A stretch of 64,000 bases of DNA from Asterella californica. Its lineage: Eukaryota > Streptophyta > Marchantiopsida > Marchantiales > Aytoniaceae. The stretch covers positions 14,044,001 to 14,108,000 of the forward strand of contig JAYKYS010000004.1 of assembly GCA_036924285.1 (NCBI GenBank), written 5' to 3'. Shown here piece by piece: positions 1 to 10,880 of this stretch; the stretch's first letter is position 1, and each line of letters starts with the position of its first letter. The notes under the pieces were generated by a model. The model ran no database searches. It was given only the letters and a program-made list of their open reading frames with translations, and was not told where the DNA came from. Made by a program: the position numbers and the translations under genes.

Positions 1-1250
1 GCATTTGTGCGCTTGTGCAAGTAACTTCTTACTTGTCTATGATGTTCGATGTACATAACTTAGATTTACCATGTTGATAGGGTTGAAGCTCATGGGTTGT
101 ACTTACGTGTTGCTCATGCACGCTTTTTAGCTGGTTTAAGTTTACTTTCAAGGTTGCGTGTCATTTTAGGTAGTTTAAGATTTACGTTGGCATTTTAGGA
201 GAGCTAACGTGGTAGCCTATGAGTGAAGTTAAGTTACCACGTAGATTAGGGTACTAAAGGACAACCAAGTGGAGCTATGAACTCCCATTGGTCCATTTTT
301 GTCTTTTGTAAAACTCTAAATTTAGAAACAGAAGTCTAAAGGAGAGTTCGAGCATTTGGTGAGGAAACTGCGAAATCTGAGGGCACATGAAGATAGAGCT
401 CGTCGTGCAAAGCACTGTCAGTGAAATTCTTGATCAATTTGGATCAATAAACAAGGAGTTATGCCAATTTGAAGTTCGAGTTGAGTCAGAATTGCATCAC
501 TTTTGTTGGATTTGGGGTTTTCAGTGTCAATTGCAGCAGAATTGAGGACATCACTTCAAACCTTAGTGGTTGCGTTCACTGTCAGAGGGGCTACGACTGT
601 CCAAAAAGTTTCAAGTCATTTGAGTGAGTGAGTAATTCAGAGGGGCCGCTGAAGCAGAGGGGGTCTGAAAAGCTCTCAATCTAGAGCAGCAACTTCAGAG
701 AACGAGATCTGGAGAACCGTGTACAATCAGTAGTCTCAACTTCACAGGGGTGTTCAGCATCCTGTAGACTCCAAATCCTGTAGGAATCTTCGAAAGTGAT
801 CGAGCTAATTTTCTGTTGTAGGTCAAAATAGCTGTCTGAGTATCAGAAATTGTCGCAATATCTTTACCCATAACTTTTCTGTTCATATCTAGGTACCAGA
901 ATTTGATCTCGAGCTGAAACTTCGTGTATGTGCTCAGTGGGCCTCTTTTACATGTAGGAGAAGTTTAGAAGTCTAAACCTTCACATATTTCTCAATCCTG
1001 AGTGTCAAAGTTCGCCGTCTAATCTTATCATTGCTAGTTAAGCTTGAACTTTGCTTCCTGAACATATCAGAAGAGCCAAGAGACCTGTATGAGTATTTTA
1101 CAGTGTCACCTTGTAACCTGAAGCCTATCCTTTGAGTAAACCAGTCACAGCTAGAAGCCTAGTGCTTTTTTAAGCAAGCATATCACAACCTTCACGATCA
1201 TAACACAGCCAGAAGGTTCCGTCCTTCCCAAGAAAACTCTCACCTCGACA
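1..1250 (+). mobile_element. Family-B LTR, cut by window edge
   Basis: This non-coding stretch matches the LTR copies at 24460-25832, 41534-42816 and, inverted, 8670-9989 and 27709-29020. By comparison with the 24460 copy about 180 bases are missing on the left, outside the window. The right end is ...ctcacctcgaca, the usual ...CGACA end of this family. It then abuts a family-A gag fragment, so it is probably a solo LTR or the end of an element inserted into an older family-A copy. Its 3' end is of the 'AGAAGGTTC' type shared with the LTRs of B1 rather than the B2 type. Confidence 0.85.
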
Positions 1251-1509
1251 ATGTATAGGGAGCCCCATACCAGCTGCGACACCGGTGCAGCAAGATGGAG
1301 TTTTGTCAACGGTGCTCAACGATTCAGACGTCGGAAGTCAAGGAGCCTTGTATGTGAAACTCATCAAAATGATGAAGATCATGCAGGAAGGTATGATCTC
1401 CAGGGATAAACTTATCGCTGAGCTTGAGACAGGCCAAGGAAGTTCTTCGTCTACCAAAAAGCTTTATAAGACGAATTTGCCGACTCCGTTTTCAGGTATA
1501 GGACGGGCT
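1251..1509 (+). pseudogene. Family-A gag fragment
   Basis: A plus-strand reading frame from about 1285 encodes peptides matching the Gag N-terminal region of the family-A copy at 59185-59856: QQDGVL, SDVGSQGALY, MMKIMQEGM, then LPTPFSGIGRA. The match stops at 1509, where a family-A LTR begins in the opposite orientation. It is therefore an inverted scrap of a separate A copy. No function is expected. Confidence 0.8.
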
Positions 1510-1860
1510 TGTTTCGCGCACCTACCGCCTTGTTGCGCCAGCGGAAGCTCTAGCTCAGTAGGTCGCAAACTTTACACCGCTAACCTGTAAACACAATCAC
1601 ACGTTAGCGTCCATGCACCACTTATCTTATCTCAGTTTGGTCTGGATCAGAGCCGGACCGTCTCCCTATTCATCAAGCTCAGCAGTTCCTAAGTCCCGAC
1701 CTAGACCCGCCTAGGTCGGTCCCAAACATGAGCAAGTCACAAGATGACTTGGGGCGGACTTCCCATAAAGTCCAGGGTCTTAAACGGTGCCTCCAGCACA
1801 CCTAGCGGTCAAACCGCCCGTGATGTCCGTCTGGGTCTAGGCTCCCAAACGGTGGTCTAA
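1510..1860 (-). repeat. A1 3' LTR fragment
   Basis: The stretch starting tgtttcgcgcacc matches the LTR of A2 at 59977-60325 closely. At 1860 it switches directly, at a 'taa' microhomology, to the untranslated region that lies inside A2 at about 23643. The outer part of the LTR and the polypurine tract have therefore been deleted. Confidence 0.8.
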
Positions 1861-2159
1861 CTAAGTTAACACCAAGTTCAAAATGGATATCCAACCCCTT
1901 GGCGTCAAAATTGCGTTCCGGTAGCTAACCCGCAATTCCTTTCTTGGCTTGAGTCTTAAGTTGTCGCTAGAACACTTAGAAAATTTCAACTAGTCTCGAG
2001 AAAGCCTTACTTTTTTTGCTTGCCCTAAACAAAACTAGTTGACAACTTCTAAACATTCTACTTAAGACTCTAACTTGCTAACTATAAGTATTCACACCTA
2101 CTTACGAGGTCCCCCGAAACTCACTTTCCGGTCGCAATCTGATTTGACTTAGATTTCCA
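1861..2159 (-). other. A1 3' untranslated region
   Basis: This is non-coding sequence colinear with 23643-23934 in A2. Its collinearity ends at the left breakpoint of the 2160-2717 inversion. I see no gene here. Confidence 0.75.
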
Positions 2160-2327
2160 GTGGAGTCCATTTTGCGATCTCGGTGCAAATCAAACCGGAT
2201 GGAGTATTTGGTCAAATGACGTGGTTACCATTTGAAGGAAGCAACTTGGGTGCCAGAAGAAGATCTCGCACATGCGAGCGAAGTATTAGACCTCTTCAAA
2301 CGGCGACAGGGACAACAAGGGCGTTAG
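2160..2327 (+). pseudogene. Inverted chromodomain of A1 pol
   Basis: On the plus strand the frame reads VESILRS, then MEYLVK, a TGA at 2217-2219, then RGYHLKEATWVPEEDL, ending in TAG at 2325-2327. This is a chromodomain, the histone-binding module that some gypsy integrases carry at the C-terminus. In A2 the same module is read on the minus strand together with the integrase. Here it points the wrong way because the segment 2160-2717 is inverted. The TGA replaces the tryptophan of the usual LVKWRG motif. Confidence 0.85.
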
Positions 2328-2717
2328 CAAGATGAGGACATCTCCTTCCAGCGAAGGATGAAGAAACGACGAACCATACGAGTAGCAACTTGAGGCGATT
2401 TGGGCCGATGGACTTTGTAGCTTTGACTTGTGTTTGGAAATAAAGATTTTGTTTCTTGAAAATTTGTCTAAGTGTATTAGTAGTGCATGGCTATGACTAG
2501 TTCTGATCAGATGCCTAGGATGTTGTCAAGAGGAGGAACAAAGCACACTCAAAGGAAGCGAGCTGGTTTGGATAAGCATCTAAATCAAGACTAAGTCTTG
2601 ATGTCAAGACTTAGGTTTGCCGTAGCGTTGGCAAAGCAAGTATGAACTTTCATACTTGTCTTGGGGCTTGGGGTGATCTTGCTTTGCGATTTTCTAACTG
2701 CAAAGTAAACTTAGTCG
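2160..2717. other. Internal inversion within A1
   Basis: The block is the reverse complement of the A2 segment made of 25833-25864, 24459-24327 and the untranslated DNA down to 23935. Flanks on both sides stay in normal order: 1861-2153 matches 23643-23934, and from 2718 the minus-strand pol resumes. About six filler bases sit at the left breakpoint. Confidence 0.8.
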
Positions 2718-4421
2718 CTTCTGCTTTGCCTTGCACGACATCAGGTTGAGGCCTGAGAACATGTTTGCGCTCCGACCACAAATCATCCTTGAAGTATTTC
2801 TTTAATAAAGAAACATGGAAAGTCGGATGCAACTGCCACTCGCGAGGAAGGTCTAATGTATAGACATCTTCATGCGGATTCTTGACGATGACAAAAGGTC
2901 CCGATGAGAGTTTAGGTAGTCCTGACCCTTTGATGAGAACTTCGTCGATATATCCTTCGAAGTGTGAAGTTTGTCGTACTTAACCATACTTCTTCACCCA
3001 CTTGAAACTTCACTTGCCGCCGATGCTTGTTTACCTGCTTCGTGTATCGTTGCTGCACCTTCTCGAGGTTCTTCTTTACTTGCTCCTCGTGCCGCTGCAT
3101 TGCCGCCACCAACTCTTCAGCTGATGCTTGCCGTGTTCTTGGTCGTGCCGATGTAGAACTCCCTGCAAGAGTCAAGTCAAGAGGTCCTTCTGACTCACGT
3201 CCGTAAGCCAGCAAGAAAGGTGATTCGTCGGTTATCGAATGCTTCGTGGAATTGTAGCAATACTCCGCAAGACTGAGCCACTCCGCTCAATCACTTTGGT
3301 CCGCGCTCACATAATTCCTCAAGTATTGATTCAGAACCGAGTTAACTCGTTCCGTTTGCCCATCTGTTTCCGGATGAAAGGCGGTACTAAATTTTAACTT
3401 AGTCCCCAATTTTTGGAATAAGTGTTTCCAAAAGGCACTTGTGAACTTGGAGTCTCTATCTGAAATGATATTCCGAGGTAATCCATGTGAACGTCATCAA
3501 GTATCTAGGTACAACCGAGAAGTCGTGAACGCTGTTGCAGTGTCCAAAGTCGGAGCAAACTTTGCTAGTTTGCTAAACCGATCATCACAAATATCACATT
3601 GTATCCCTTCGAGTCAGGCAGAGAGGTAATGAAGTCCATGCTAATGCTTTCCAAGGTCTGGCTGGAATCGGCAGAGGATGAAGCAACCCTTGTTTCTTCT
3701 CATAAGAAACGCGGTTCGCTTGACAGGTTACACATGTTTTCACAAAGTGGGCAACATCGTCTTTCATGTGGGACCAATAAAACTTTTTAGCTATCACTGC
3801 TAAGGTGGACTTTTCTCCTTTATGGCCTGATAAGGGCGCATCGTGAGATTCTTTTAACAACCTGGTCCTAAGTTTTCCTTGTCCCACATAAACCCGACTT
3901 TGTTTAAACATGAGTAAACCATGTCTTAGCTGCATGTTCTGCAACTTCACTCCTCGCTTGAGTTGTTCCAAGTACTCCTTCGCTTGGTCATCGCCCATGT
4001 AACCTTCACGTATTCGCCTCTCCAAGTCTGACTCCTTAGGATACATAGCCCGCAAAATCTGTGTTGACGATGGAAGATATTCCTCCTCGCGACTCAAGGC
4101 GTCAGGAACCACATTGTCCTTTCTCGCTTTGTGGATTAATTCCACGTTCATGAGTGCCAAGGTATCATGCCACCGTAGTTGCTTTGGCGTCACCCGATCT
4201 TGTGTCTCAAAGTACTTGAGCGAAATATTATCAGTATATACTTGGGTTTTGTGAAGTCCCAAGTAATGCTGCCATTTCTTCAAGCAATGAACCACTGCAA
4301 ACAGTTCTTTCTCGTGAGTCGGCCATCGACTCTCTGTCCCAGATAGCTTCTTGCTTTCGTACGCTACAGGTTTTCCATCTTGCACCAACACTCCGTCAAT
4401 CGCATAGTCACTCGAGTCCGT
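2718..4421 (-). pseudogene. A1 RNase H and integrase
   Basis: The longest open part (3594-4391) encodes the RNase H end (AYESKKLSGTESRWPTHEKE, VYTDNISL) and the integrase zinc-binding domain with its H-H-C-C set (HDAPLSGH ... CVTCQ). Integrase core and C-terminal pieces continue at 2912-3214 and 2718-2832 in shifted frames, including the conserved HPTFHVSLLKKYF block. In an active copy RNase H removes RNA from the RNA-DNA hybrid and integrase inserts the cDNA. Several frameshifts make this copy dead. The RNase H start is separated from the reverse transcriptase by insert E. Confidence 0.85.
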
Positions 4422-4635
4422 TGTCGTGTTGTGGTTCAGCTCCTGTGTGAAATTCTTGTGTAACCTATGTTGTGTTTCTTTTCTGTGTTTCGTGAAACGT
4501 ATCGCGTAACTCGCCGAACGGTGTGATGAGTGTCACGTTTGTGATTATCTGTTTAAGTGATCGCACGGTAGAGGAACGTGCCAAGTCATCGATCTATGTG
4601 TGTTCACTTCAGTGCTCCTTGTCGCCGCATTTGTG

Positions 4636-4642
4636 TATAAAA
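4636..4642 (+). promoter_or_regulatory. Possible TATA box in E
   Basis: TATAAAA lies about 215 bases from the left end of E and about 100 bases before a short open frame at 4744. The position suits a promoter in the U3 part of an LTR. This rests on motif and position only. Confidence 0.35.
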
Positions 4643-4743
4643 TGATGGGTCGAAGGTTCATACGGCATTCTCTCTCAACGGGTGATTCGTGAGGGTTCTC
4701 GGTGGTCTGCATGGAGGAGTGAAGAACTGCAGGAGTGGTGGTT

Positions 4744-4959
4744 ATGGACGGAGGTGTGTTACCGGCTCCGGATCTTCCTTTCCCGAATCCGTTTCACATC
4801 AAGCTTCATTGCATCCACCGCGATCACTTTCGACAGTGGTTAGTTGCATACTTTGGCGATGAATTCATGGGAAGAATGATGGAGTTACAGCTTCCGGTGA
4901 TCCTTCCGATCGTAACATACGGAGAGACTTGGGATATGACGGTGTACATTTTGTTGTGA
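4744..4959 (+). other. Short unidentified ORF in E
   Basis: This is a 71-codon frame from ATG (MDGGVLPAPDLPFPNPFHI...) to TGA. A second overlapping frame (4966-5169) continues with similar amino-acid style (FNLWVDVRCHCRPK), which could be a frameshifted continuation of one longer frame. I do not recognise the protein. It may be a degenerate coding remnant or chance. Confidence 0.25.
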
Positions 4960-6825
4960 GGAACAATGGATCTCAACTATTCATCGAACGTTCCTTTCAA
5001 CCTTTGGGTCGATGTCCGGTGTCATTGCAGACCGAAGATCAATCATGGGGCTTGGATCGTGAGAAACTTCGGGCAAGAATATTACAATCGAGTGATAGCT
5101 TCACCATTTCCTTTTGTCGTATCTTTTATTGTAGAACGTTTTCAGGTTGTAATATTGACGTTGTATTAGTCTGCAACTCACTGGTTTCATTCTGGTTGAG
5201 CGCTTCTGTGTAGTTACGGACCGCAAAGAATCCTTCGACATATCTCAAGGATTTTCTGAAGTCTTAGAGTCTTGTTGATGTCTTGTGTCTCCTTGGGAAT
5301 AAAAATTTGTTCTAGAGGAAAAAGTTGAGTGGAGAAAAGACAAAAGTAAAGATCTTTTTGCTCTTATTGGTCCACTTTTGGACCAATGGTGTTCTAGCTG
5401 ATCCTCGCAATGTTTCTGTGGTTTCTGGAGGCTTCGGAGGTCCATTCGCAAAACGAAGGGTATGGTTGGAGAGCTCTCGACCGGGGCTACAATCTGGACT
5501 GAAGAATCGGTCGATTTCATGGAGGGATGAGCGCGTTATGATCGATTGAGTGGAGGGGGGTGAAATTCGTACATACTGCTACGTTTCTGGTTATTCCGAG
5601 AGACTCGCGAAGAGTTTTGAGGAGCTGTCTGTTGGGTTGGAGAGCTGACGACGTGCTGGTCGTTTTGATATTGATTTCATCAGGTTCTTGATCGATTTGG
5701 ATTCTGAACCGACCAATTGAAGTTGAGAAGTGCAGACGTGACAAGACGGGAACAGCGAACTGTGATAGTCATGGATAGTTTGCTATTGCTTAAGTTCTGA
5801 GTCGAATTTCTGAGTGAAACTTTCCAAGATTGAAGCATGTCTTATCAGTAAGATACTTGGGAAGTTTCACCTCAAATGGTCGAGTAGTTTGTTCAGAGTC
5901 TTGGATCAAATGTACCTGGGTCTGTAAAGCTCTGAAGTTAGCACAGATTACGGTTTGATCCATATCTGAGAATTGGTTTAAGATTTTGACCTGAAAATTG
6001 TTCAAGGTAGGAGTGAAGGGTCCAATCAAGCTTCCTGTGAAGTTTGATCATCATTGGTCGACTGGTTTGGGAGGACTGAGGTCTCAAAGTTCAAAGATAC
6101 TTCTGTTATTAGCAATTTCAGATTTTTCGGTATCATCTATTGTCATTTTGGTCATTTTCGAGCAATTTGGAGAGGATTTTGTTGCTGAAACTGCCATGCC
6201 TACATACAACTCACATTGGAGGGTGTGGGGCTGAATTCAGCTCTTGGTGATGAAGGAGAACGGAGTCGTTATGAATCTTAAGCCGCTGTTTGGATTCTCG
6301 GAGCTGCCAGGTATTACTGCTGTTGTTGCTATATTGATATCTGAGTAGTGCCTTGAAGCATGCATGCTCTACCTTGCTGGAATGCTTGATAGGCCAGGGT
6401 GTACAGCAAGTTGTATCGATACTCTATCAAGTTGATTGAGTGATCTTATAGCGTCTTCTGGTTGTACTATGAAGTTGTGATAGTTGGATTGATGGGCAGT
6501 TAGCGTCGCTGGGGAGCTATTCAGAAGTCAAGCTTCCAGTGATATAGAGGAATAACTTCAGTTAGATAATACAGATCTGAGTATTTTTAGTTAGAGTACA
6601 AAAGATCTATTTGTAACACAAGTTTATGCAACCTATACGTAACGTTAGATCGTAACAAGCTTTAAACTTGAGCCGAGCGGATACAAGGTCACTCGGGCTA
6701 GAAGAATAGATAGTGAAACATTTGAGTGGAAACATCCAGATCTAGATCCAACCTTGTCAATCCACATACCTCTGCACAGCCATATACCCAGTGTATTCCT
6801 AGACAGAAAAACACGTTATACGATA

Positions 6826-7968
6826 CCGTGTGCACTTCGAATGGTTTGTCGAACTCCGGCAGCTTCAAAACTGACGCCTTTGACAAAATAGTTTTGATCG
6901 TCTGAAACGCATCATCCACCTCCTTGGTCCAACTTACCTGTCGTCTTTGCCCGTCCAGTCCGTCAGCGGCTTCGCGATCTTTGAAAACCCCTTCACATAC
7001 TTGCGGTACAACTGTGCCAATCCTAAGAATCGCCGCATCCCCTTCACAGTAGTTGGAAGCTACCAAGTCACAATCGCGTCCACCTTCTGCATATCCGGGT
7101 CGACTCCTTCTGCACTAATGACATGTCCCAAGAAGTTAATGCGCTCTAAACCAAACTCACTCTTGTCAATGTTGACAAACAGCTTATGCTCCCGCAACTT
7201 CGTCAACACCACCCTTAGCTGCTCCGCGTGCGACTCCAAGGTTTTGGAGTAGATCAAGATGTCGTCGACGTAAACGATGACAAACTCATCCATCTCTTCG
7301 CGAAAAATTGTGTTCATCAAAGTAGTGAACGTCGAAGGGGCGTTGCAGAGTCCAAATGGCATCATCACGAATTCAAACAATCCGTATCTGGTCCGACAAG
7401 CGGTCTTCTCAACATCTGGGTCAGCTATCCGGATCTGGTAATATCCTGACTTCAAGTCTATTCTGCTGAAGTACTTTGCGCCCGCTAGCCTATCAAAGAG
7501 GTCGTCTATCCTTGGCAAAGGATAATTATTCTTCACTGTCACCTTATTGAGTGCACGATAATCTACGCAGAGTCGTAACTTCCCATCCTTCTTCTTTGCA
7601 AAAAGAACTGGGGCTCCATAAGGTGACTTGCTGGTTCGAATATATCCCCGCGCTAATAGCTCACCGAGTTGTCTTTTCAACTCAAGGAGTTCCACCTGAT
7701 TGAGTCGGTAAGGGACTTTAGAAGGTGGTTCCGATCCTGGCAAGACTTCGATCTTGTGATCCACCACCTGCCTTGGAGATAACTCAGCAGGTAACTCATC
7801 CGTCAAGACATCCTCAAACTCCTTAATCACTTCGCGAAGCACCTCCGGAAGTTTAGTCGCGTCTCCTGATGTTTCCTCTTGTCCGCCACCCGTCATCAAA
7901 TCTGCAACCCGCATTAAACACATGACTCCGTCGTTGAAGTCCATCTGTTTACCTTTGATCAAATTCAC
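6826..7968 (-). pseudogene. A1 reverse transcriptase
   Basis: The open frame 7060-7968 carries the main reverse transcriptase blocks in order: [63 protein letters not shown] and the catalytic YVDDILIYS, then [10 protein letters not shown]. The enzyme copies the element RNA into DNA inside the particle. Homology continues in a shifted frame to 6826 (thumb region and start of RNase H, LPEFDKPFEVHT), where insert E begins. The active-site aspartates are intact, but the frame is closed on both sides. Confidence 0.9.
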
Positions 7969-7983
7969 TGCAAAGTCATCAAT

Positions 7984-8442
7984 TTACCGCGCCTTTCGGA
8001 TCAGCCTCGCTCCCAACTTCCGTCTTTTAATTCTGACATTCAACCTCAAAGGTCTCCGTCTGAGTTCCACGTCAAACCTATCTAAGAAAGTGTTCCCCAA
8101 AACTGCATGGATATCATCCATCTCGCACACCATGAAGTTCTCTATGAACTCCAACTTCCCACACGCAAATCGTACGTCCAAGGCCACTTCAGAAGTTTGA
8201 TACGTCTTGCCCTTGGCAAAGCGTACCTGAATAGGCTTGTCTGCCTTGGAGGTAGACAAGCCTAACTTCTTCACCAACTTTGGACTTACGAAGGAGTGAG
8301 TCGCTCCTGTGTCCACAAGAAAAGTAACATCACGGTTAGCAACTTTGGCTTGTAGAAACATCAGTCCCGACGTCTTCTTCGTGGTTCTCAAGGTCACAAT
8401 CATCTGACCCTCCAACAAGTCTTTTGCAACAAACGCATTCAT
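7984..8442 (-). pseudogene. A1 retroviral-type aspartic protease
   Basis: The frame contains FLVDTGATHSFVS, the D-T-G active site of retropepsin-like proteases, and later [13 protein letters not shown] as the second conserved block. The enzyme cuts the polyprotein after particle assembly. It is separated from the reverse transcriptase frame by a TAA near 7984; in the A2 copy the two are continuous (57606-59120), so the split is a mutation of A1. Confidence 0.88.
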
Positions 8443-8669
8443 GCTACAGTTACTAACCTTAGGTTTCGTGCACCCCTAGCAATATGGCCCGTCTCGCCAC
8501 AATTGTAGCAAGTAAACTTTACGCCATTGCCCTTCTGAGGTGTCTGCCCCTTAGGTTTTACTCTTGTTTGCTGTTGCTTTGCTGCCGGGGCAGAAGAATC
8601 CTTCTGATCCTTCTCACCCCCATCCCACTGTCGCTTGAAACCCTTGTTTTTCTTCTGGAACTTGTCCGT
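8443..8669 (-). pseudogene. A1 Gag zinc-knuckle region
   Basis: The minus strand retains the lysine-rich Gag tail and a CCHC knuckle region matching [14 protein letters not shown] of A2, but with a frameshift beside it. It ends at 8669, where the solo LTR was inserted; Gag resumes at 9990. Confidence 0.75.
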
Positions 8670-9989
8670 TGTCGTGTTGAGAGTCTTCCTGGGAAGGGCG
8701 AACCTTCTGGCTGTGATATGAGCTTGAAGGCTGTGTTCAATCTACTCAGGGAAGCGTTGAGCTTCAGGTTGTGGCTGGTTTACTCAAAGGATAGGCTTCA
8801 GGTCTCAAGGTGATACTGAAAAACACTCATATAAGTCTCTTAGCTCTTCTGATATGTTCAGGAAGTAAAGTTCAGACTTAACTAGCAATGATAAGATCAA
8901 ATGGCGAACTTTGACACTGAGGATTGAGAAATATGTGAAGGTTCAGGCTTCAGAACTCCTCCTACATGTCAATAAGGTCCTACTGGATACACATGCGAAG
9001 TTTCAGCTTCAGATCAACTCAGAGCACTAAGATATGAGTAGAAACTTTCTGAGTAGAGAAATTACGGCAATTTCTGGTATCCAGAGAGCTGTTTCTACCT
9101 AGAACAAAGAATTGGCTCGATCAGTTTGGGAAATTCTTACAGGATTTGCAGTACACAGCTTGCTGAACACTCCTGTGAAGTTGGGCCTCCTGATTCCACA
9201 CAGAACTCCAGATCTCTCTCTCTGAAGTTGCTGTTCCAGATTGAGAGCTTTTCGGACCCCCTCTACTTCAGCGGCCGCCCTGAATTACTCAGTAACTCAA
9301 ATCACTTGAAACGTTTTTGACAGTCGTAGCCCGGCTGGCAGTGAATGCAACCACGAAGGTTTGAAGTGATTTCCTCAATTCTGCTGCAATTGACACTCAA
9401 AACCCCAAAATCAACAAAAGTGATGCAATTTTGGCACAATCCGAACTTCAATTGGGCATAACTCCTTGTTTATTGATCCAAATCGATCAAGAATTTCACT
9501 GACAGTGCTTGGCTCGACAAGCTCTATCTCCCTGTGCTCTCAGATTTCGCAGTGTCCTCACCAATTGCTCGAAATCCACTCTAAAGCTCTGTTTCTAAAC
9601 TTAGAGTTTTACAAAAGACAAAAATAGACCAATGGGAGTTCATAGCTCCATTTGGTTGTCATTTTGTGCCTTAAACTACCTGGTAACTTATCTACACTCA
9701 TAGGCAACCACGTCAAGCCCCCTAGAGTGCCATCGTAAAACTTAAACTACCTAAAATGACACGCAGCCCCGAAAATTAACTTAAATCAGCTAGAAAGCGT
9801 GCATGGGCGACACGCAAATACAACCCATGAGCTTAAAACCCTATTTACATGGTAATCAACCTACTAAGACTCAAAATATATAACATCTTTCAAAAACAGA
9901 CTTCTCTGAGGTCTTAGCTTCACTTAGAGAGACTAACGCCTGACAGAGAAGTGAAACATTTACTATGTGAAATGATTCACATCACGACA
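8670..9989 (-). mobile_element. Solo family-B LTR inside A1
   Basis: The 1320-bp block starts TGTCGTG and ends CACGACA, a 7-bp terminal inverted repeat. It is flanked by CCGT at 8666-8669 and 9990-9993. Removing it rejoins A1 gag exactly as in the uninterrupted copy at about 59020. It matches the LTRs of B1 along its length. A single LTR without an internal region is the usual product of recombination between the two LTRs of one element. Confidence 0.93.
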
Positions 9990-10129
9990 CCGTGCTGCAT
10001 GGTTCAAAAGGTTTCTGTTGCTGGATTTCGTCGTCCCCAATTCGCTCCGCTAACTTCAAAAGTTCGGCACTTGTCGCAGGTAGCTCATCATCCGAAAGAG
10101 AGCCTTCTCCGAGGTTGACTTGAGTTCAG
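9990..10129 (-). pseudogene. A1 Gag fragment beyond the solo LTR
   Basis: The sequence matches A2 Gag at about 59020-59145 (peptides like [13 protein letters not shown]) and then homology ends abruptly. The rest of A1 Gag, its leader and 5' LTR are absent. Confidence 0.8.
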
Positions 10130-10880
10130 GGTAGCTAGATCTACCTACCTGAGAAGACGGATATCAGTTTAGACGATCCGTTTGTGCAGTGTGTGCGGTT
10201 TTAAGCCGCATGGATGAGTTTTTGAAGGTTTGGTCACTTACGACCGAAAATCGACGATATCTCGGCTATCAAGAGTCGGATCTGAAGGTTTCTTGGGTTA
10301 ACGGAGTCAGCGGAGGAGACCCTATCGACATCTGAAGTCCGTTTGACGAAAGGAGGAAATCCACAAATAGGTCTTTTTTGGTTTCTTCGCTACGGGTTTC
10401 GTTCTTTTGAGTTCGTTAGAGTTCTGGTTGGCTATATACAGCTTGTAGTAGCTAGCTTTAGCTAAGAACTTGTACATGGATGTGGTTTGGACTTGGATTT
10501 GGATCGCGTGATACTGATGTGACTCTGCTTGTTAGCAAAGAGAAGTTTCTCTTGCTTTGAGCTACGCTTCGGTGATTTTGGGTCAGGATTGTGATTCAAG
10601 GGTTGTTTTTAAGAGCTTTAAAGCAGGTTACAGACCGCTCTGGTCTGTTTTTCAGTTCTGTGCTCTTAGGAGAAAGAACCGGCAGTGTACATACATTTGG
10701 AGTTGATATATATCACAACATTCGTTTTCGTGGTTGTTTTTCTGTCTTATCTCTGTTTCAGCACAGAACATCTTCACAGCCAATAACCTCGCGTTTTCTT
10801 GGACATCCTTCACGCAAAATTCGACACGACATCGATGGTGAACTCGACGTGAAGGTCTGGGGTGGAGATTTCTTCTGTGT
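10130..10880. other. Unassigned spacer, perhaps leader of B3
   Basis: There is no long open frame and no match to other parts of the window. It lies directly upstream of the plus-strand gag of B3 and contains a TATA-like ctatata near 10433. It could be the decayed LTR and leader of B3 or unrelated DNA between insertions. Confidence 0.3.

Larger units (their letters stand above)
4422..6825 (+). mobile_element. E: orphan LTR-like insert with CCGT duplication
   Basis: A 2404-bp block interrupts A1 within RNase H. It is flanked by the direct repeat CCGT (4418-4421 and 6826-6829). It starts TGTCGTG and ends ACGATA, which would be a perfect short inverted repeat (TGTCGT/ACGACA) but for one base. 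That is the signature of a solo LTR, though no second copy is present in the window to prove it. Orientation is inferred from a TATA-like motif near the left end. No reverse transcriptase, transposase or other known domain was recognised inside. The only open frames are short. Confidence 0.65.
1510..10129 (-). mobile_element. A1: degenerate chromodomain Ty3/gypsy element
   Basis: Read on the minus strand, this is Gag (C-terminal piece) - zinc knuckle - protease - reverse transcriptase - RNase H - integrase - chromodomain - 3' untranslated region - 3' LTR piece. The 5' LTR, primer-binding site and Gag N-terminus are missing; homology to the better copy A2 ends near 10129. It is interrupted by E (4422-6825) and a solo family-B LTR (8670-9989), and carries an internal inversion at 2160-2717. 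Frameshifts and stops lie between most domains, so it cannot move by itself. The domain order and terminal chromodomain identify the chromovirus branch of Ty3/gypsy elements. Confidence 0.9.

Noticed and set aside
9126..9320. Short plus-strand frames (also 28066-28361 and 56346-56641)
   Set aside because: They are within family-B LTRs, about 64 codons, and recur only because the LTR recurs; no protein family recognised.
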